Shown: positions 8,664-17,194, counted from the first letter of the stretch. The stretch is DNA of 64,000 bases from Candidatus Heimdallarchaeota archaeon (GCA_030668875.1 DAOVER010000007.1:1-64000); one strand, 5' to 3'. Made by a program: numbers and translations. The notes: generated by a model not told the origin, from the sequence alone.

Positions 8664-9071
8664 TTATTGTAGAGCTAATATGATTATTGGAATTACTAAA
8701 GCAGCTATTCCAGTAGATATTACAACTACTGTAAAGAGAATGTATCTTACATTGTAAGTACCTAAAATTGAAGAATCATAATATCCACTAACTTTTTGAT
8801 CTTCATATAATTGTATCAAACCCTCTAATAACTTCTGTCGAGTTTGCTTTCCTCGTGTTAAGCCAAAGAATACAATCGTATTAATTACAACAATCAGTAA
8901 TGCAATAACAATGAAAATAGGTATATCGAAATCGTTATCGCCATTAGCAAACGCACCATTTGCAATTGCACCTATAAGATTTAGAAGAATTGCAGTAATG
9001 ATGAAAATTGTGTCTGTTCTAGTATTAGTTTTTAATTCATCAAGAATATGTTCATGAACTCGTTCAATCAT
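8664..9071 (-). CDS. Hypothetical small membrane protein (three membrane helices)
   Basis: A 135-residue protein with a short charged N terminus, then membrane helices at about 21-42 (IFIITAILLNLIGAIANGAFA), 50-71 (IPIFIVIALLIVVINTIVFFG) and 110-134 (ILFTVVVISTGIAALVIPIII). A soluble charged segment (about 75-105) lies between helices two and three. No family is recognised. It stands alone, with AT-rich sequence on both sides. Confidence 0.65.
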   Translation of the reverse strand: MIERVHEHILDELKTNTRTDTIFIITAILLNLIGAIANGAFANGDNDFDIPIFIVIALLIVVINTIVFFGLTRGKQTRQKLLEGLIQLYEDQKVSGYYDSSILGTYNVRYILFTVVVISTGIAALVIPIIILALQ

Positions 9072-9370
9072 TTTTGTTCTCCTAGACGTTCAATCTAATT
9101 CTTAAAAGAGATAAGTTTCTTTTAAACTTAGTTAGAAAATATGCCAGTTTTAGATATTTAATTAATCTCTCTCAGTTTTAACCTGCTAAATATCTAGGTG
9201 ATGTTAAACCGCCTAATAGTCTGAATTGAATGAGATTTAATATAAGCGGCAAAAAAATTTCAATATATAATCAGAGCGCGTCTAGAATAAAATCATTAGA
9301 AAACATTAATATTGCAGTTTGTGTAAAATATGAAAGTAAGAGATAATGTTGTAAAGGGGTTGATTGTGAC
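9072..9370. other. 299-bp AT-rich intergenic region with a long-range inverted repeat
   Basis: No coding frame with family similarity is visible. It holds TAGATATTTA (9151-9160) and its exact complement TAAATATCTA (9187-9196) separated by 26 nt, which could form a 10-bp stem or a two-half operator for either flanking divergent gene. Confidence 0.5.
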
Positions 9371-9823
9371 TTGAAAGATAACAAGTCTTATGGGGAAAAT
9401 AATAAAACAGAAAAAATTGTGGTTAATCTGCAAAAACTAGTAAATCAAGCAACTTTGAGTAGGTTGAAGGCTGAAATAGAAAGGCAACTAGAGGAAATGA
9501 ATTTTGAGATAGATATAATGATCTCAACAAGGATACCACATCCAAGACCAATATTTTTACATTTTGAGGACCTGGAAGAGATACCGATGGATGTGTTTGA
9601 ATGGTTAGGTGATTTCAGTAAAAAGAATGGGTTAAAGTACGTAAATAGCAAAGGAAATTTGTTTTCTCTATTCCTGAAGAAGGACTATGACAATATCAAT
9701 GAAATACAAACAGCAAATACATCATTGTATTCAATTTACAAGAAAGAAAAAGCAACAATATTGCAAAGAGAAAAAATGAGCGAAGAAAATCTTTATACTT
9801 ATACTACGAAAAAAGTAAGTTAG
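9371..9823 (+). CDS. Hypothetical charged protein
   Basis: A 150-residue Lys/Glu-rich soluble protein of unknown family. The only in-frame start before the conserved-looking part is TTG at 9371; an in-frame stop lies at 9344. The middle (FEIDIMISTRIPHPRPIFLHFEDLEEIPMDVFEWLGDFSKKNGLKYV) has alternating strands and helices suggesting one small folded domain; the ends look unstructured. A weak hairpin (AGGTT/AACCT, 9875-9890) follows. Function unknown. Confidence 0.5.
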   Translation: MKDNKSYGENNKTEKIVVNLQKLVNQATLSRLKAEIERQLEEMNFEIDIMISTRIPHPRPIFLHFEDLEEIPMDVFEWLGDFSKKNGLKYVNSKGNLFSLFLKKDYDNINEIQTANTSLYSIYKKEKATILQREKMSEENLYTYTTKKVS

Positions 9824-10227
9824 AAAAGATACAAAAATTCATGACTATTCAGAAAAATATATAAATGAGAAAAAAGGTTCTCAAAAACCTAATTTGGGCT
9901 GAATTGAAGTCTAGGATGGTTTCTGGCAGTAACATGCATAAAAATGAAATACTCCAGTAATCGAAAGATTTAAAAGGGAAATGTGAGGGAAACATTTATA
10001 AGCAGAAAAAATGGGCGCATTGGTGGGTTGTCTTTAGCATTTTTATGAGGGCTAATCGTAAATAGGGTAGAGATTCTCACTTTGATGAACTAAGCTAATG
10101 GAGATGCAATTGGTATTAATTAACAATGAAATCAACCAACTCTAAGCGTTCCGTTCCCAGAGGAAAGTTAGAAACTAGAAAAGAATAGAAATTATATTAT
10201 TAGCCAAATTAACAGGTAGGTAAAAGA
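9824..10227. promoter_or_regulatory. 404-bp region before tfb: promoter elements and a possible long leader or ncRNA
   Basis: Two tandem TATA-like boxes, GATTTAAAAG (about 9967-9976) and TTTATAAG (9995-10002), each preceded by GGGAAA-like purine tracts, would start transcripts near 10000-10025. This leaves about 200 nt before the TFB ATG, unusually long for this window. The leader can form short pairings, such as TTAGC (near 10034) with GCTAA, and GTGGGTTG (near 10023) with CAACCAAC (near 10135). It may be a structured leader or a separate small RNA. No tRNA or RNase P core was found. Confidence 0.35.
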
Positions 10228-11175
10228 ATGAGTAAAAAACCAGATAAAACATCTCATAGAGAAGAAGAAGAGGACATGGAGTGCCCTGAATGTGGTAGCA
10301 CCGATGTTATTCTGGATGAGACTAGAGGAGAGCACATTTGCCGTAATTGTGGTACCGTCGTAGAAGAGAAATTAATTGATGATGGTCCTGAATGGAGAGC
10401 ATTTACAGCTGAAGAAAGATCCAAAAGAAGCCGGGTAGGATCTCCTACTACTATTACAATCCATGATAAAGGTCTTTCTACCCAAATCGGTTGGGAAGAT
10501 CGGGACGTATATGGTAAGAAACTTTCACCGAAAAGGAGAGCTCAAATTTATCGTCTCAGGAAATGGCAGATTCGTACTCGTGTTCATAGTTCCATTGATA
10601 GAAATTTAGCTTATGCTATGTCTGAATTAGATCGTCTTTCATCACAACTAGGTATTCCTAGAAGTGTAAATGAAACAGCTGCAAATATTTACCGTAAAGC
10701 AATTGAAAAACGTCTAATTCGTGGAAGATCGATCGAAGCTATGATCGGTGCAACAGCATATGCAGGAGCAAGAATTCGTCGTGTTCCCAGAACACTAGAT
10801 GAAATTGCTCGTCATTCGCGTATTTCCAAAAAAGAACTTGGAAGATGTTATAGATTAATAATCAGGGAATTAGATATCAAAATCCCATTAGCTAATCCAA
10901 CCGATTACATTGTTAGGTTTGCTGCTGAATTGCGTTTAAGTGGTAGAACTGCTAGAAAAGCAGTTGAACTTCTTAACAGAGCTAAAGAGCACAACCTAAC
11001 AGCTGGTAAAGACCCAACAGGATTAGCGGCTGCATCAATCTATATTGCAGGTATTACTGAAGGAGAAAGACGAACACAAAGAGAAATTGCTGAAACAGCT
11101 ACTGTAACTGAAGTTACTGTCAGGAATCGTTACAAAGAGCTAGTTCGCAAACTCAAAATAGAGGTAACAATTTAA
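10228..11175 (+). CDS. tfb: Transcription initiation factor B (TFB, TFIIB homologue)
   Basis: A full-length 315-residue TFB, which recruits RNA polymerase to the TBP/TATA complex. The N-terminal zinc ribbon is CPECGS (about residue 19) with CRNCG; then come the B-reader/B-linker region (DDGPEWRAFTAEERSKRSRVG) and two cyclin folds (about 115-210 and 215-310). The second fold contains the BRE-reading helix region TVTEVTVRNRYKELVRKL. The acidic start MSKKPDKTSHREEEED precedes the ribbon. It follows tandem TATA-like boxes with a leader of about 200 nt and is followed by a T-rich run. Confidence 0.97.
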   Translation: MSKKPDKTSHREEEEDMECPECGSTDVILDETRGEHICRNCGTVVEEKLIDDGPEWRAFTAEERSKRSRVGSPTTITIHDKGLSTQIGWEDRDVYGKKLSPKRRAQIYRLRKWQIRTRVHSSIDRNLAYAMSELDRLSSQLGIPRSVNETAANIYRKAIEKRLIRGRSIEAMIGATAYAGARIRRVPRTLDEIARHSRISKKELGRCYRLIIRELDIKIPLANPTDYIVRFAAELRLSGRTARKAVELLNRAKEHNLTAGKDPTGLAAASIYIAGITEGERRTQREIAETATVTEVTVRNRYKELVRKLKIEVTI

Positions 11176-11178
11176 TCC

Positions 11179-11204
11179 TCTTTTGTTTTTTATTTTTTAT
11201 TTTT
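11179..11204 (+). terminator. T-rich termination tract after tfb
   Basis: Starting 3 nt after the tfb stop, nearly all bases are T (TTTTGTTTTTTATTTTTTAT). Archaeal RNA polymerase terminates at such T-runs without needing a hairpin. Confidence 0.55.
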
Positions 11205-11206
11205 AG

Positions 11207-11344
11207 GCTTCTCAGTCTTCAAATAATTTCAAAGATGAAGTATTTAACAATGTTATGAAGAGGAAAAAAGACATGCCTAGAACAGCTTTGAGATATGCAA
11301 TTGATAAAATACCTCAAGAATTGAAAAAGGAAGCTATGAGTTGA
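11207..11344 (+). pseudogene. Short coding remnant, possibly the C terminus of a DNA alkylation repair (AlkD-like) protein
   Basis: A 45-codon open stretch between the stop at 11204 and TGA at 11342-11344 ends in KDMPRTALRYAIDKIPQEL, which resembles from memory the C-terminal segment of COG4912 DNA alkylation repair proteins. No body of such a gene lies upstream, where the T-rich tract intervenes. It is either a gene fragment or a very short gene starting at ATG 11255 (29 residues). The assignment is weak. Confidence 0.35.
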
Positions 11345-11403
11345 GTTGTCTCTCTTTTCAAAGTATTTAATAATCATTTTTCTTTTGAAAGCTTTAGATA
11401 TTG

Positions 11404-12927
11404 ATGACTGAAGAAAGATTAATGGATAAAATTATTGAAGTCTGCACAAGAAGAGGATTCATAAGCCCTGCAGCTGAAATCTATGGAGGAGTTGGGGGAT
11501 TTTACGAATATGGACCATTAGGCACTTTGATGATGCAGAAAATAATTGATCTCTGGAGACAAATATTTGTCTTAGATGATGATAGAGTATACGAGATTTC
11601 TGGTTCGGTACTTCTACCTGAGTCAGTATTTCAAGCCTCAGGGCATCTAGAATCTTTTGACGATCCACTAGTTCAATGTAAGAACTGTAAGTCAATGTTT
11701 CGTGCAGATGATATTATTTTAGATGAATCAAGTATAAAAGCTGAAGGTCTTCCACTAGAAGAATTGGACAAAATTATTGCAGATAACAATATTAAATGTC
11801 AGAAATGTCAAGGAAATCTTGATAAAGCAAAACAATTCAATTTAATGTTCAAAGCTCAAGTTGGTTCAACAGGTGGAACTACTGCATATCTTCGTCCAGA
11901 AACAGCTCAAAACATATTCATTAATTTCAAAAGATTAGCAGGTTTTATGAGAAATAAATTGCCTTTTGGAATTGCCCAGGTTGGATCATCTTTCAGAAAT
12001 GAAATCTCTCCAAGAAACTTCCTCTTAAGAGTGAGAGAATTTCAACAAATGGAAATTGAGATGTTCTATGATCCTGCAAAGGAGAATGAACATGAACATT
12101 ATGAGGAAATAAGAGATTTAAAAATCAACCTTGTGACTCGAGAGATGCAAGAAAAGGGATGGACTAAACCTTTGAAAATTAGCATTGAAGAAGGATTAGA
12201 AAAGAAACTCATTCCAAACCAGTATATGGCTTTCCTCATGGCAATGGAAACAGAAATGTTGAAAGTTTTAGGAGTACCTGAAGACGTCTTTTGGTTCAGA
12301 CATATGCAGGATCACGAAGCACCTCATTATTCTGCTGGTAATTATGATCTTGAGGCAGATTTATCCATCGGTCATATGGAAATTATTGGAAATGCCCTGA
12401 GAACAGATTACGATTTACAAAAACATGCAAAAGCCTCAGGTACTTCATATGAGATTGTAGTTGATGACAAGAAAATAGTTCCTCATGTTGCTGAACCATC
12501 TCTAGGTGTAGGAAGAATACTATATACGATACTTGAAAAGTGCTACCAAGATGATGGAAGAGGATGGACTTGGTTCAAGTTTCCTTCTACAATCGCACCC
12601 TTAGAAATAGCTGTTTTTCCACTTATGAAAAAAGATGGTTTAGCTGAATTCGCTTATGATTTGCATCAAGATCTAAAAGATGCTGGATATCTATCTTTCT
12701 ATGATGTTAGTGGAAAGATAGGAAAGAGATATGCTCGAGCTGATGAAATTGGAATACCCTATTGTATAACAGTTGATTATGATTCTTTGAAGGAAGGCTC
12801 GGTAACTGTTCGCGATAGGGATACAATAAAACAGATTCGAGTTCCTGTAGAGGATTTGGAAGTAGTAATAGGAGAATTAAGTGAAGGAGAAGCAGAATTT
12901 GAAGAGTTTGGAGGTATAATCTCCTAA
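11404..12927 (+). CDS. glyS: Glycyl-tRNA synthetase (dimeric, archaeal/eukaryotic type)
   Basis: Class II aminoacyl-tRNA synthetase charging tRNA-Gly. Seen are the N-terminal RRGFISPAAEIYGGVGGFYEYGP signature, an insertion with CxxC pairs (CKNC near 98, CQKC near 137) that may bind zinc, motif 2 (GSSFRNEISPRN), glycine-specific acidic segments, motif 3 (SLGVGRILYTIL) and a C-terminal anticodon-binding domain (IAPLEIAVFPLM onward). The length of about 507 is normal. ATG at 11404 is chosen over the adjacent TTG at 11401. The rpoP gene follows after 50 nt on the same strand. Confidence 0.97.
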   Translation: MTEERLMDKIIEVCTRRGFISPAAEIYGGVGGFYEYGPLGTLMMQKIIDLWRQIFVLDDDRVYEISGSVLLPESVFQASGHLESFDDPLVQCKNCKSMFRADDIILDESSIKAEGLPLEELDKIIADNNIKCQKCQGNLDKAKQFNLMFKAQVGSTGGTTAYLRPETAQNIFINFKRLAGFMRNKLPFGIAQVGSSFRNEISPRNFLLRVREFQQMEIEMFYDPAKENEHEHYEEIRDLKINLVTREMQEKGWTKPLKISIEEGLEKKLIPNQYMAFLMAMETEMLKVLGVPEDVFWFRHMQDHEAPHYSAGNYDLEADLSIGHMEIIGNALRTDYDLQKHAKASGTSYEIVVDDKKIVPHVAEPSLGVGRILYTILEKCYQDDGRGWTWFKFPSTIAPLEIAVFPLMKKDGLAEFAYDLHQDLKDAGYLSFYDVSGKIGKRYARADEIGIPYCITVDYDSLKEGSVTVRDRDTIKQIRVPVEDLEVVIGELSEGEAEFEEFGGIIS

Positions 12928-12977
12928 AATGTTACAAACAGAAAAGAATAAAAAGAAAGGAATAGGAGAAAAGAACG

Positions 12978-13124
12978 ATGACTAAATATATCTGCCAACG
13001 TTGTAAAAATGAGATTACTCCCAGTGAACTAAGATTACTCCCTGGAGTTAAATGCCCAAAATGCTCAAATCGTATATTAATGAAACAACGAAGTCTTATC
13101 GCAAAACCTGTAAAAGCAAGATAG
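12978..13124 (+). CDS. rpoP: DNA-directed RNA polymerase subunit P (RPB12)
   Basis: A 48-residue zinc protein: YICQRCKNEI at the start, then LLPGVKCPKCSNRILMKQR and a basic tail. The CxxC pair, the PGVKCPxCxxRIL core and the tiny length are diagnostic of archaeal Rpo12/eukaryotic RPB12, which helps assembly of the polymerase D-L-N-P platform. The ATG at 12978 follows GGAGAA, a weak ribosome site at about 10 nt. It probably shares a transcript with the GlyRS gene just upstream. Confidence 0.95.
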   Translation: MTKYICQRCKNEITPSELRLLPGVKCPKCSNRILMKQRSLIAKPVKAR

Positions 13125-13169
13125 TTATTGCAATACTTTTTATACATATTTTGCAAATATGTTGATTAT

Positions 13170-13466
13170 ATGCCAAGAACATGTAAAGTATGTGGGAGTG
13201 GAAACATTAGTCTGGTTTGGAGTCCTCGATGGGGATCAACTGGTTATTGTTCATTTAGATGTTATGCAATAGGAACAGCAAATTATACATTCGCTGTAGC
13301 AGTTTTTCTTGGAATTGTAGCCATTGGTTTGATAATAATAGCATTAGTGATTCCGAATCCAACGCCTGAAGCATTAATCTATGGTATAATAGCAGGTGCT
13401 ATGGCAGTTATATGTTCAGTTCAAAGCTCTATTGGTTTCTTTCTCAAGAGACAAGATGGCTATTAA
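13170..13466 (+). CDS. Hypothetical small zinc-binding membrane protein
   Basis: Starts MPRTCKVCGSGNISLVW; CxxC near residue 5 and YCSFRCYA near 27 suggest a small zinc site, followed by two membrane helices (about 35-60 and 67-90) and a short basic tail. About 98 residues. ATG 13170 is preferred because TTTTTATACAT (13137-13147) lies about 28 nt upstream, predicting a leaderless mRNA. Upstream in-frame TTG codons would add only poorly conserved residues. The family is unknown. Confidence 0.65.
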   Translation: MPRTCKVCGSGNISLVWSPRWGSTGYCSFRCYAIGTANYTFAVAVFLGIVAIGLIIIALVIPNPTPEALIYGIIAGAMAVICSVQSSIGFFLKRQDGY

Positions 13467-13513
13467 AAGAACTTCAAATTAAGAATCATTCCATTAAATA
13501 AAATCTTCTAGTA

Positions 13514-13936
13514 TTAGGGTTCATATTTGAGAATCTTCGTGAATTCATGACCTTGTAACTGAAAAAAAAACTCTATTAAATAAATGATATTTTCCTGAAA
13601 AGAGCATCTAAGGAAAATAGTTTGTGTCTCATTTACAGGGATAAAAAAAGGAATGATGTCTACACTTTCATTATTAAAAATTCCTAAACTTATACATGGA
13701 TTGCTAGAAACGCTAATTAAATAAATAGATGCATTGAGACAAGTGATATTTACAGGTAAATCAAACAGATCACCACCTGCACTCTGCAACTCTCCTATTT
13801 CAAAAACAACTATTGGTTCTTGAAAGTTGTTTCCTCCAGGTAGAAGAAGAAACATAGATGTAACGATTCCACCAATAGTTATCATCGTGAGAATAATATA
13901 AATTGCTTCTTTCTTCGTCATTATGTGTCGTTTCAC
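13514..13936 (-). CDS. Hypothetical exported or anchored protein
   Basis: A 140-residue protein with a basic start (MKRHIMTKKE), one hydrophobic helix (about 12-32, IYIILTMITIGGIVTSMFLLL) and a beta-rich outer part of about 105 residues (VVFEIGELQSAGGDLFDLPVNITCLNA and onward). Two Cys (in ITCLN and NPCIS) could form a disulphide. It is likely displayed outside the cell by an N-terminal signal anchor. No family recognised. Confidence 0.55.
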   Translation of the reverse strand: MKRHIMTKKEAIYIILTMITIGGIVTSMFLLLPGGNNFQEPIVVFEIGELQSAGGDLFDLPVNITCLNASIYLISVSSNPCISLGIFNNESVDIIPFFIPVNETQTIFLRCSFQENIIYLIEFFFQLQGHEFTKILKYEP

Positions 13937-14001
13937 AATAACACGGTAGAATAAACACTTTTACACTTTTCTATGGGAATTAATTGTTTTTAATGCATAG
14001 T

Positions 14002-15612
14002 TTATTCTAGGATTTCAATTATCTCTCCTTTAACTAATTTATCACTTAACATCTTTGATATCTCTACTTTAGCTACTCTTCCTAGTAACTTCTCTTCGGA
14101 TTCAATACTGACAGCAGGACCACTGTATAATGGATAACTAATGTAAGTATTTTTTCTTACTTTATCTTTTTCAGCTATTATGACTTCTATCTTTTCACCT
14201 ATCATTTGCTCTTTCTTGTATCTATTGAAATTTATGATGGCTTTTTTCAATTCCTCACGTTTAACTTTCATCAGATATCTGTCGTGAGTGATTTTAGCTC
14301 CTGTCACAGAAAAGGGTGAATTAGGTAGAGGTAGATACCGATAAACAGTTATTTTCTCAGCAACATCTCCCAATTCTTTTTCAATAACTTTTCTTGTTAT
14401 ATCAAGAGATTGTACTGTCTCTCCTGGTAACGAATGTATGAGATATATCTGTGAATTAATTCCATTTTCAACAAACAATTTTGCTGCTTCCAAAGCTTTA
14501 CTTGGAGTTGAGGGTCTCCCTATTTTGTTACTGTGGTTCTCATCAAAAGTTTCACAACCAATACTCAAAGCTGTCTTAGGTAGATATTTTCCAACAATTT
14601 CAGCGATTTGTGGAGTAACTAGTGACGGTTTAGCATTTTCTATTGCAATACTACATTTGTGTTTTTGTTCATCTCTAATTCGTGCTAATTTTGATAATAA
14701 ATCCTCTATTTTTAGTATATTGACTGGTGGATAAGTCGGAGAGTATATTGGTTTATTATCCGGTTCTCTATAATAATCAAAGAAACCTGGAGCAGATAAG
14801 ATGATTTTCCTTACACCTTTATTTAGAAGTGCTTTTATCTCGTTTTCAACCAGTTTTATTGGTTTGCTCAACGGTGCTCCAAAAGTTGCTGAAACACTGC
14901 AAAAACCACAACCTGGAGGAATATTCTCAGGGCAATCACCAGACATGATCGTATCTAAATCGTCACAGTTTCCACAATTACTGCATCCTCCTAATTCTCT
15001 TACAGTTTCACCTCTATAATGATTCGAACACCCTCTTACTACTTCGACATAGACTTTGGAAAACCAATAATCGGGATAATCTTTAATATTATCAATTGAT
15101 GGTTTGAATTCGTCAAATATATTGTGATTTTTCCTTTTTTTCTGTTCTATTAGGAATGATTTTCCTTCTTTTATCCAGAAATAATCCTCTTTGTTCTTAT
15201 CTTCAAGAAAAGCATCTACAGAGAAATCCTTCTTGATTAGTTCATCTAGAATCCATTCTCCTTCACCTGCTACACCAATGTTGATTTTGTTTCTGAATAG
15301 GAATTCTGGTTCTGATAAAATTGGTCCCCCAAGAATAATCAAGCTTTCTGCGTTTTCTTTCCTTATTTTATTTAGTACTCTTTCTACTGCAATTTTATCT
15401 ACTGACATTGCACTGATTAATATTTTATTATACTCATAAATTTGTGAACCCATCTTCCCCTCGATGATATCTTCTACTCGAGCAATGTGTGAATCTAATT
15501 TATTTTTTAAACAGATTCCTGCCAGTAAACGAGGACCAACACCAATAGCATCACGAGAAAATCTTCTTCGTCCTTCATTAGCTGCTAAAGCGTCAATGAT
15601 TAATGTACTCAC
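14002..15612 (-). CDS. Radical SAM protein with N-terminal Rossmann-like and C-terminal TRAM domains (COG1031-like)
   Basis: A 536-residue archaeal-type Fe-S oxidoreductase. The N-terminal part (about 1-130) resembles a cobalamin-binding-type fold (LIILGGPILSEPE, GVAGEGEWILDEL). The radical SAM core begins at VEVVRGC, but the cluster pattern is interrupted by roughly 40 residues containing several Cys (GGCSNCGNCDDL, SGDCPENIPPG) before GCGFCSV. The barrel continues through SIGCETFDENHSNKIGR and YLIHSLPGETVQS. The last 60 residues (IGEKIEVIIAEKDKV to VKGEIIEIL) form a TRAM RNA-binding-like domain as in MiaB-type tRNA modifiers. An RNA substrate is plausible but unproven. Divergent from the aIF1 gene. 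Confidence 0.85.
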   Translation of the reverse strand: MSTLIIDALAANEGRRRFSRDAIGVGPRLLAGICLKNKLDSHIARVEDIIEGKMGSQIYEYNKILISAMSVDKIAVERVLNKIRKENAESLIILGGPILSEPEFLFRNKINIGVAGEGEWILDELIKKDFSVDAFLEDKNKEDYFWIKEGKSFLIEQKKRKNHNIFDEFKPSIDNIKDYPDYWFSKVYVEVVRGCSNHYRGETVRELGGCSNCGNCDDLDTIMSGDCPENIPPGCGFCSVSATFGAPLSKPIKLVENEIKALLNKGVRKIILSAPGFFDYYREPDNKPIYSPTYPPVNILKIEDLLSKLARIRDEQKHKCSIAIENAKPSLVTPQIAEIVGKYLPKTALSIGCETFDENHSNKIGRPSTPSKALEAAKLFVENGINSQIYLIHSLPGETVQSLDITRKVIEKELGDVAEKITVYRYLPLPNSPFSVTGAKITHDRYLMKVKREELKKAIINFNRYKKEQMIGEKIEVIIAEKDKVRKNTYISYPLYSGPAVSIESEEKLLGRVAKVEISKMLSDKLVKGEIIEILE

Positions 15613-15674
15613 ATGAAATTCTTATAATCATTTTATTTAAGTGATGTTGTTTGCTTTGAAAAAGAACCTTTTCA

Positions 15675-16034
15675 ATGACAAAGTATAATAAGGATTATTC
15701 TCTCTTTGTATTTGTGTCTGAAAACGATTTATGTGACATTTGTGGATTACCAAAACCTGATTTATGTGTTTGCGAAGAAATAGCAAAAGAAGAACAGATT
15801 GTTCGAGTCATCATGGAAACCAGAAAATGGGGGAAGAAGTATACTATTATTACAGGTATCGACCCACAAGAAGTTGATCTTAGTGCTTTAGCCAAAAAGC
15901 TTAAAACAAAATTTGCTTGTGGTGGAACTGCTAAGGAAGGCAGAATCGAATTACAAGGAGATCATAGACATAAAGTCAAAGACCTACTTGCAAAATTTGG
16001 TTACCCAACTGATAATATTGAAGTACAATACTAA
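15675..16034 (+). CDS. Translation initiation factor aIF1 (SUI1 family)
   Basis: A 119-residue SUI1 protein that supports start-codon selection on the small ribosomal subunit. The N-terminal extension carries CDICGLPKPDLCVCEEIAKE, typical of archaeal SUI1. The core follows: KKYTIITGIDPQEVDLSALAKKLKTKFACGGTAKEGRIELQGDH and the C-terminal LLAKFGYP. A zinc-ribbon gene follows 5 nt after the stop, so the two are probably cotranscribed. Confidence 0.95.
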   Translation: MTKYNKDYSLFVFVSENDLCDICGLPKPDLCVCEEIAKEEQIVRVIMETRKWGKKYTIITGIDPQEVDLSALAKKLKTKFACGGTAKEGRIELQGDHRHKVKDLLAKFGYPTDNIEVQY

Positions 16035-16039
16035 ACAAG

Positions 16040-16300
16040 GTGTCCTATATAACAGCTAATGATGAAGAACCTTTTGAAGAATTTGTAGAAGAACCTCGTA
16101 TTCGTAGGAGATCTATTAGAGAAACTATAACCGTATGCCCAGAATGTTTTTCCCCATCTAAGATGATTCCTGGTTTTTTTAACGCTAGTTACAGATGTGA
16201 AAATCCATCATGTGGATGGGTCGGTTCTCTAGCTATTGAGGTTGATAGAACAGACTATCAGGAATTTTTAGAGAAACAAGCTCGTCAATCTACAAAGTAA
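16040..16300 (+). CDS. Zinc-ribbon protein cotranscribed with aIF1
   Basis: An 86-residue protein with a GTG start 5 nt after the aIF1 stop. An acidic/arginine-rich N terminus precedes a zinc ribbon (VCPECFSPSKMIPG, then YRCENPSCGWVGSLAIEV, about residues 32-67): four cysteines in CxxC and CxxxxC pairs with an aromatic-rich second half. Such small ribbons occur in archaeal transcription and translation proteins, and the neighbour suggests a translation link, but the family is not identified. Confidence 0.7.
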   Translation: MSYITANDEEPFEEFVEEPRIRRRSIRETITVCPECFSPSKMIPGFFNASYRCENPSCGWVGSLAIEVDRTDYQEFLEKQARQSTK

Positions 16301-16354
16301 ACATCTGCTAATCATAAGATTTATCAAATATGTCAATCTAATTGACCTATCACG

Positions 16355-17191
16355 ATGAATACAGCTATTGTAATTGATACTAGTAGAGAGATTCCTGATA
16401 AATGGTACAGTCTCTATAACATTTATCCACTAGGTTATGTTGTCGAAGATAGCTCTGGACAAAAACATATTGAAAGAACACAAATTCAATCTGTTAGAAC
16501 TCCTGAATTAGTTGAATTGGTGTGCAAGGATAGAAAATCTAAGCTCTTAGCTCCTAGCATTAAAGATTTTGTCGAGCTTTATACCTACCTTGCTGAAAAT
16601 TACGATTCTATTGTTAGTTTACATTCTTCGAATATTACTCCAGCTGTTTTCGAAAATGCTTTGGTTGCAAAGAAACTTGTTTCTGAAATTGAAATTGATA
16701 TCATTGATTCTCACACATTTGGTGCTTCTTCAGGTATTTTTGTTGAAGAACTAGCTAAATTTATCATGGAAGCTAAGAATATTAACGAAATTCGTAAGGA
16801 AGCGATCAGCCTAAACAAGCATATAAGTTCAATAATCCTTTCAAAGAACGATCAATTAGACACTATTGGTCTTCGAAAAGGTAGTTGGCACACTGCTTTT
16901 ACATCATCCTTCCGTCCATATGTTATGTATCAAGAACTATATGGTAAATGGGAAACAATCAAACGGGGAAGAAATATCAAATCTTTTGTAAACCAGATAA
17001 TCAAACAAGTAGAGATTGTAAATCGAGCTAAGGAAATTAAAATTGTATATATCACTTACCATGGAACATTATCTAAAAGTGTAAGAAAAATAAAGAGCAT
17101 TGTTTCAAATACAAACATTGTCGAAACGAATCCATCTCTTATTACACATTATCTTCTAGGTGAGAATTATGTTGATGTTGCATTTCTCTGA
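16355..17191 (+). CDS. DegV-family-like protein, divergent copy
   Basis: A 278-residue relative of DegV fatty-acid-binding proteins: AIVIDTSREIPDKW at the start, IVSLHSSNITPAVFENA in place of the SSxLSGTY segment, EIDIIDSHTFGASSGIFVEELAKFI matching the conserved IDS region, and a second EDD-type domain. The PTTSQPS motif seen in true DegV proteins is replaced by LLAPSIKDF, so lipid binding may differ. A TATA-like stretch lies about 30 nt upstream. It converges on the TatD gene with only 3 nt between stops. Two clearer DegV genes lie 3-4 kb downstream. Confidence 0.75.
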   Translation: MNTAIVIDTSREIPDKWYSLYNIYPLGYVVEDSSGQKHIERTQIQSVRTPELVELVCKDRKSKLLAPSIKDFVELYTYLAENYDSIVSLHSSNITPAVFENALVAKKLVSEIEIDIIDSHTFGASSGIFVEELAKFIMEAKNINEIRKEAISLNKHISSIILSKNDQLDTIGLRKGSWHTAFTSSFRPYVMYQELYGKWETIKRGRNIKSFVNQIIKQVEIVNRAKEIKIVYITYHGTLSKSVRKIKSIVSNTNIVETNPSLITHYLLGENYVDVAFL

Positions 17192-17194
17192 AAT

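Noticed and set aside
10084-10130. TTGATGA as a C box of a C/D RNA in the tfb leader
   Set aside because: No CTGA D box at a suitable distance and the first base deviates from the consensus purine.
10144-10172. GAGGAAAGTT resembling the CR-I segment of RNase P RNA before tfb
   Set aside because: No other conserved RNase P elements (such as the CR-IV/CR-V pairing region) follow or precede it within reach, and the gene start of tfb is too close.
12932-13156. Minus-strand open frame of 74 codons overlapping the rpoP region
   Set aside because: It lies antisense to the clear rpoP gene, and its peptide shows no family pattern.
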